Part shown: one piece after another, positions 63,374 through 64,000 of the stretch
Layout: each line of letters begins with the position of its first letter
How positions within the stretch are numbered: the first letter of the stretch is position 1
Assembly (NCBI GenBank): GCA_902588615.1
Contig: CACIPV010000003.1
Location: 1-64,000, forward strand
DNA length: 64,000 nt
Direction: 5' to 3'
Source of the DNA: an uncultured Alphaproteobacteria bacterium
GTDB taxonomy: Bacteria > Pseudomonadota > Alphaproteobacteria > HIMB59
Translations under genes and position numbers: made by a program
Notes under the pieces: model-generated
Told to the model about the DNA's origin: nothing
The model's database searches: none
Seen by the model: only the letters and a program-made list of their open reading frames with translations

Positions 63374-63988
63374 TCAAATTAATAGCTCTATCAACATTAA
63401 AGCCCCAATAATTATAAAAACACTACCTACAAATTTTTGTAATAAAACACTTTTATCTTTAATAAAATCTAAAGCGATGTTAGTTGTAACTAATAAAGTC
63501 AGGATCACATACCAAATTGTATCGACCATGCTAGCTGTAAGTATTAAAATTGTATTAAAAATCATATCATTATCCACTGACATAAATTGTGAATAAATTG
63601 CAATAAACCATATAAATATTTTGGGATTTAATAAAGAAATGCTAAGACCTTGTAAAAAAGAAGTAAATCCACTTTTTATATCTTTATTATCAAATTCTAA
63701 TTTATCATTAGCGATTATTAATCTTATTCCTAAATATACGAGAAAAATTATTGATAAAAATTTTATTACATTAAAAACAAAAAAGTTTGTTTTAATTATT
63801 AAAGCAATTCCAAGGACTGCAAAAAGAGCATATATACCTATACCAAATCCATGACCAATGGATGTTAAAATCCCATTTAATCTATTTTTAAAAATAGCAT
63901 TGTTAATTACTACTACCATACTTGGTCCAGGCGACATGGCACCTAATAGGCAAACTGCAAAAATCTTTAAAAAAATTAATAAAGACAT
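63374..63988 (-). CDS. LysE/RhtB-family amino acid exporter
   Basis: 204 residues with six predicted membrane helices. The N-terminal GAMSPGPSMVVVINNA motif near 16-31 is the family signature (usually PGP), and the charged loop LIIANDKLEF is near 88-97. RhtB-like proteins export homoserine, threonine or other small amino acids; the substrate is not predictable. It converges on the tRNA gene with 10 bp between. Confidence 0.9.
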   Translation of the reverse strand: MSLLIFLKIFAVCLLGAMSPGPSMVVVINNAIFKNRLNGILTSIGHGFGIGIYALFAVLGIALIIKTNFFVFNVIKFLSIIFLVYLGIRLIIANDKLEFDNKDIKSGFTSFLQGLSISLLNPKIFIWFIAIYSQFMSVDNDMIFNTILILTASMVDTIWYVILTLLVTTNIALDFIKDKSVLLQKFVGSVFIIIGALMLIELLI

Positions 63989-64000
63989 TAAGTTTTTTTA

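Overview
The window is a contiguous, AT-rich piece of what looks like the chromosome of a small-genome marine alphaproteobacterium. The evidence is the gene order: hrcA/grpE divergent from rph/rdgB, hisB-hisH-hisA-hisF, hslVU, dnaQ-coaE-aroE-maf, rho, mnmE-mnmG-rsmG-parA-parB, leuS with a DUF3576 neighbour, and Tim44-like plus Smr genes. A proteorhodopsin with a full retinal pathway, tight gene packing and very high A+T suggest a surface-ocean oligotroph of the SAR11, HIMB59/AEGEAN-169 or low-GC SAR116 kind. The lineage cannot be fixed from this sequence alone. No insertion sequence, phage gene or CRISPR array was seen, and no gene-free stretch exceeds about 265 bases.

Region 1 (1-6.9 kb) is a light-energy module. 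A prenyl diphosphate synthase (partial, minus strand) faces away from a proteorhodopsin whose tuning residue is Gln (blue type). The proteorhodopsin has its own strong terminator, followed by a tightly packed crtI-crtB-crtY-blh set that makes retinal from geranylgeranyl diphosphate. ispH, the last step of isoprenoid precursor supply, converges on blh.

Region 2 (7-22 kb) carries pyruvate carboxylase, endonuclease III, dapB, a periplasmic rhodanese and c-type cytochrome, a tungstate-type ABC importer (tupABC), a cytochrome b561, a reverse-transsulfuration pair, small exported proteins, two transporters and an alkyltransferase. A GC-rich hairpin that no gene explains lies at 18411-18467.

Region 3 (22-39.3 kb) holds the chaperone set hrcA-grpE-dnaK-dnaJ (with an altered DnaJ zinc centre), rph-rdgB, an LpoA-like lipoprotein, rsmI, a BON lipoprotein, the his genes, hslVU, and smr-tim44-dnaQ-coaE-aroE-maf.

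Region 4 (39.3-53 kb) is origin-proximal in related bacteria. The maf-rho gap is a strand-switch point with a DnaA-box-like word and an AT-rich tract. It is followed by rho, mnmE, mnmG (with a parS centromere site built into its first codons), rsmG, parA and parB, then leftward leuS-lptE-(holA locus). The gene at the holA position is not recognisable as a normal delta subunit.

Region 5 (53-64 kb) has an acidic major porin with its own terminator and an upstream inverted repeat, a TPR-sulfotransferase divergent from a degenerate sulfotransferase-like protein, a YggS homologue, a LolA-like protein, an orphan winged-helix protein, ftsK, a UbiH-family hydroxylase, a Lon-substrate-binding-domain protein, a thioredoxin-TPR protein, tRNA-Gly(GCC) and a LysE-family exporter.
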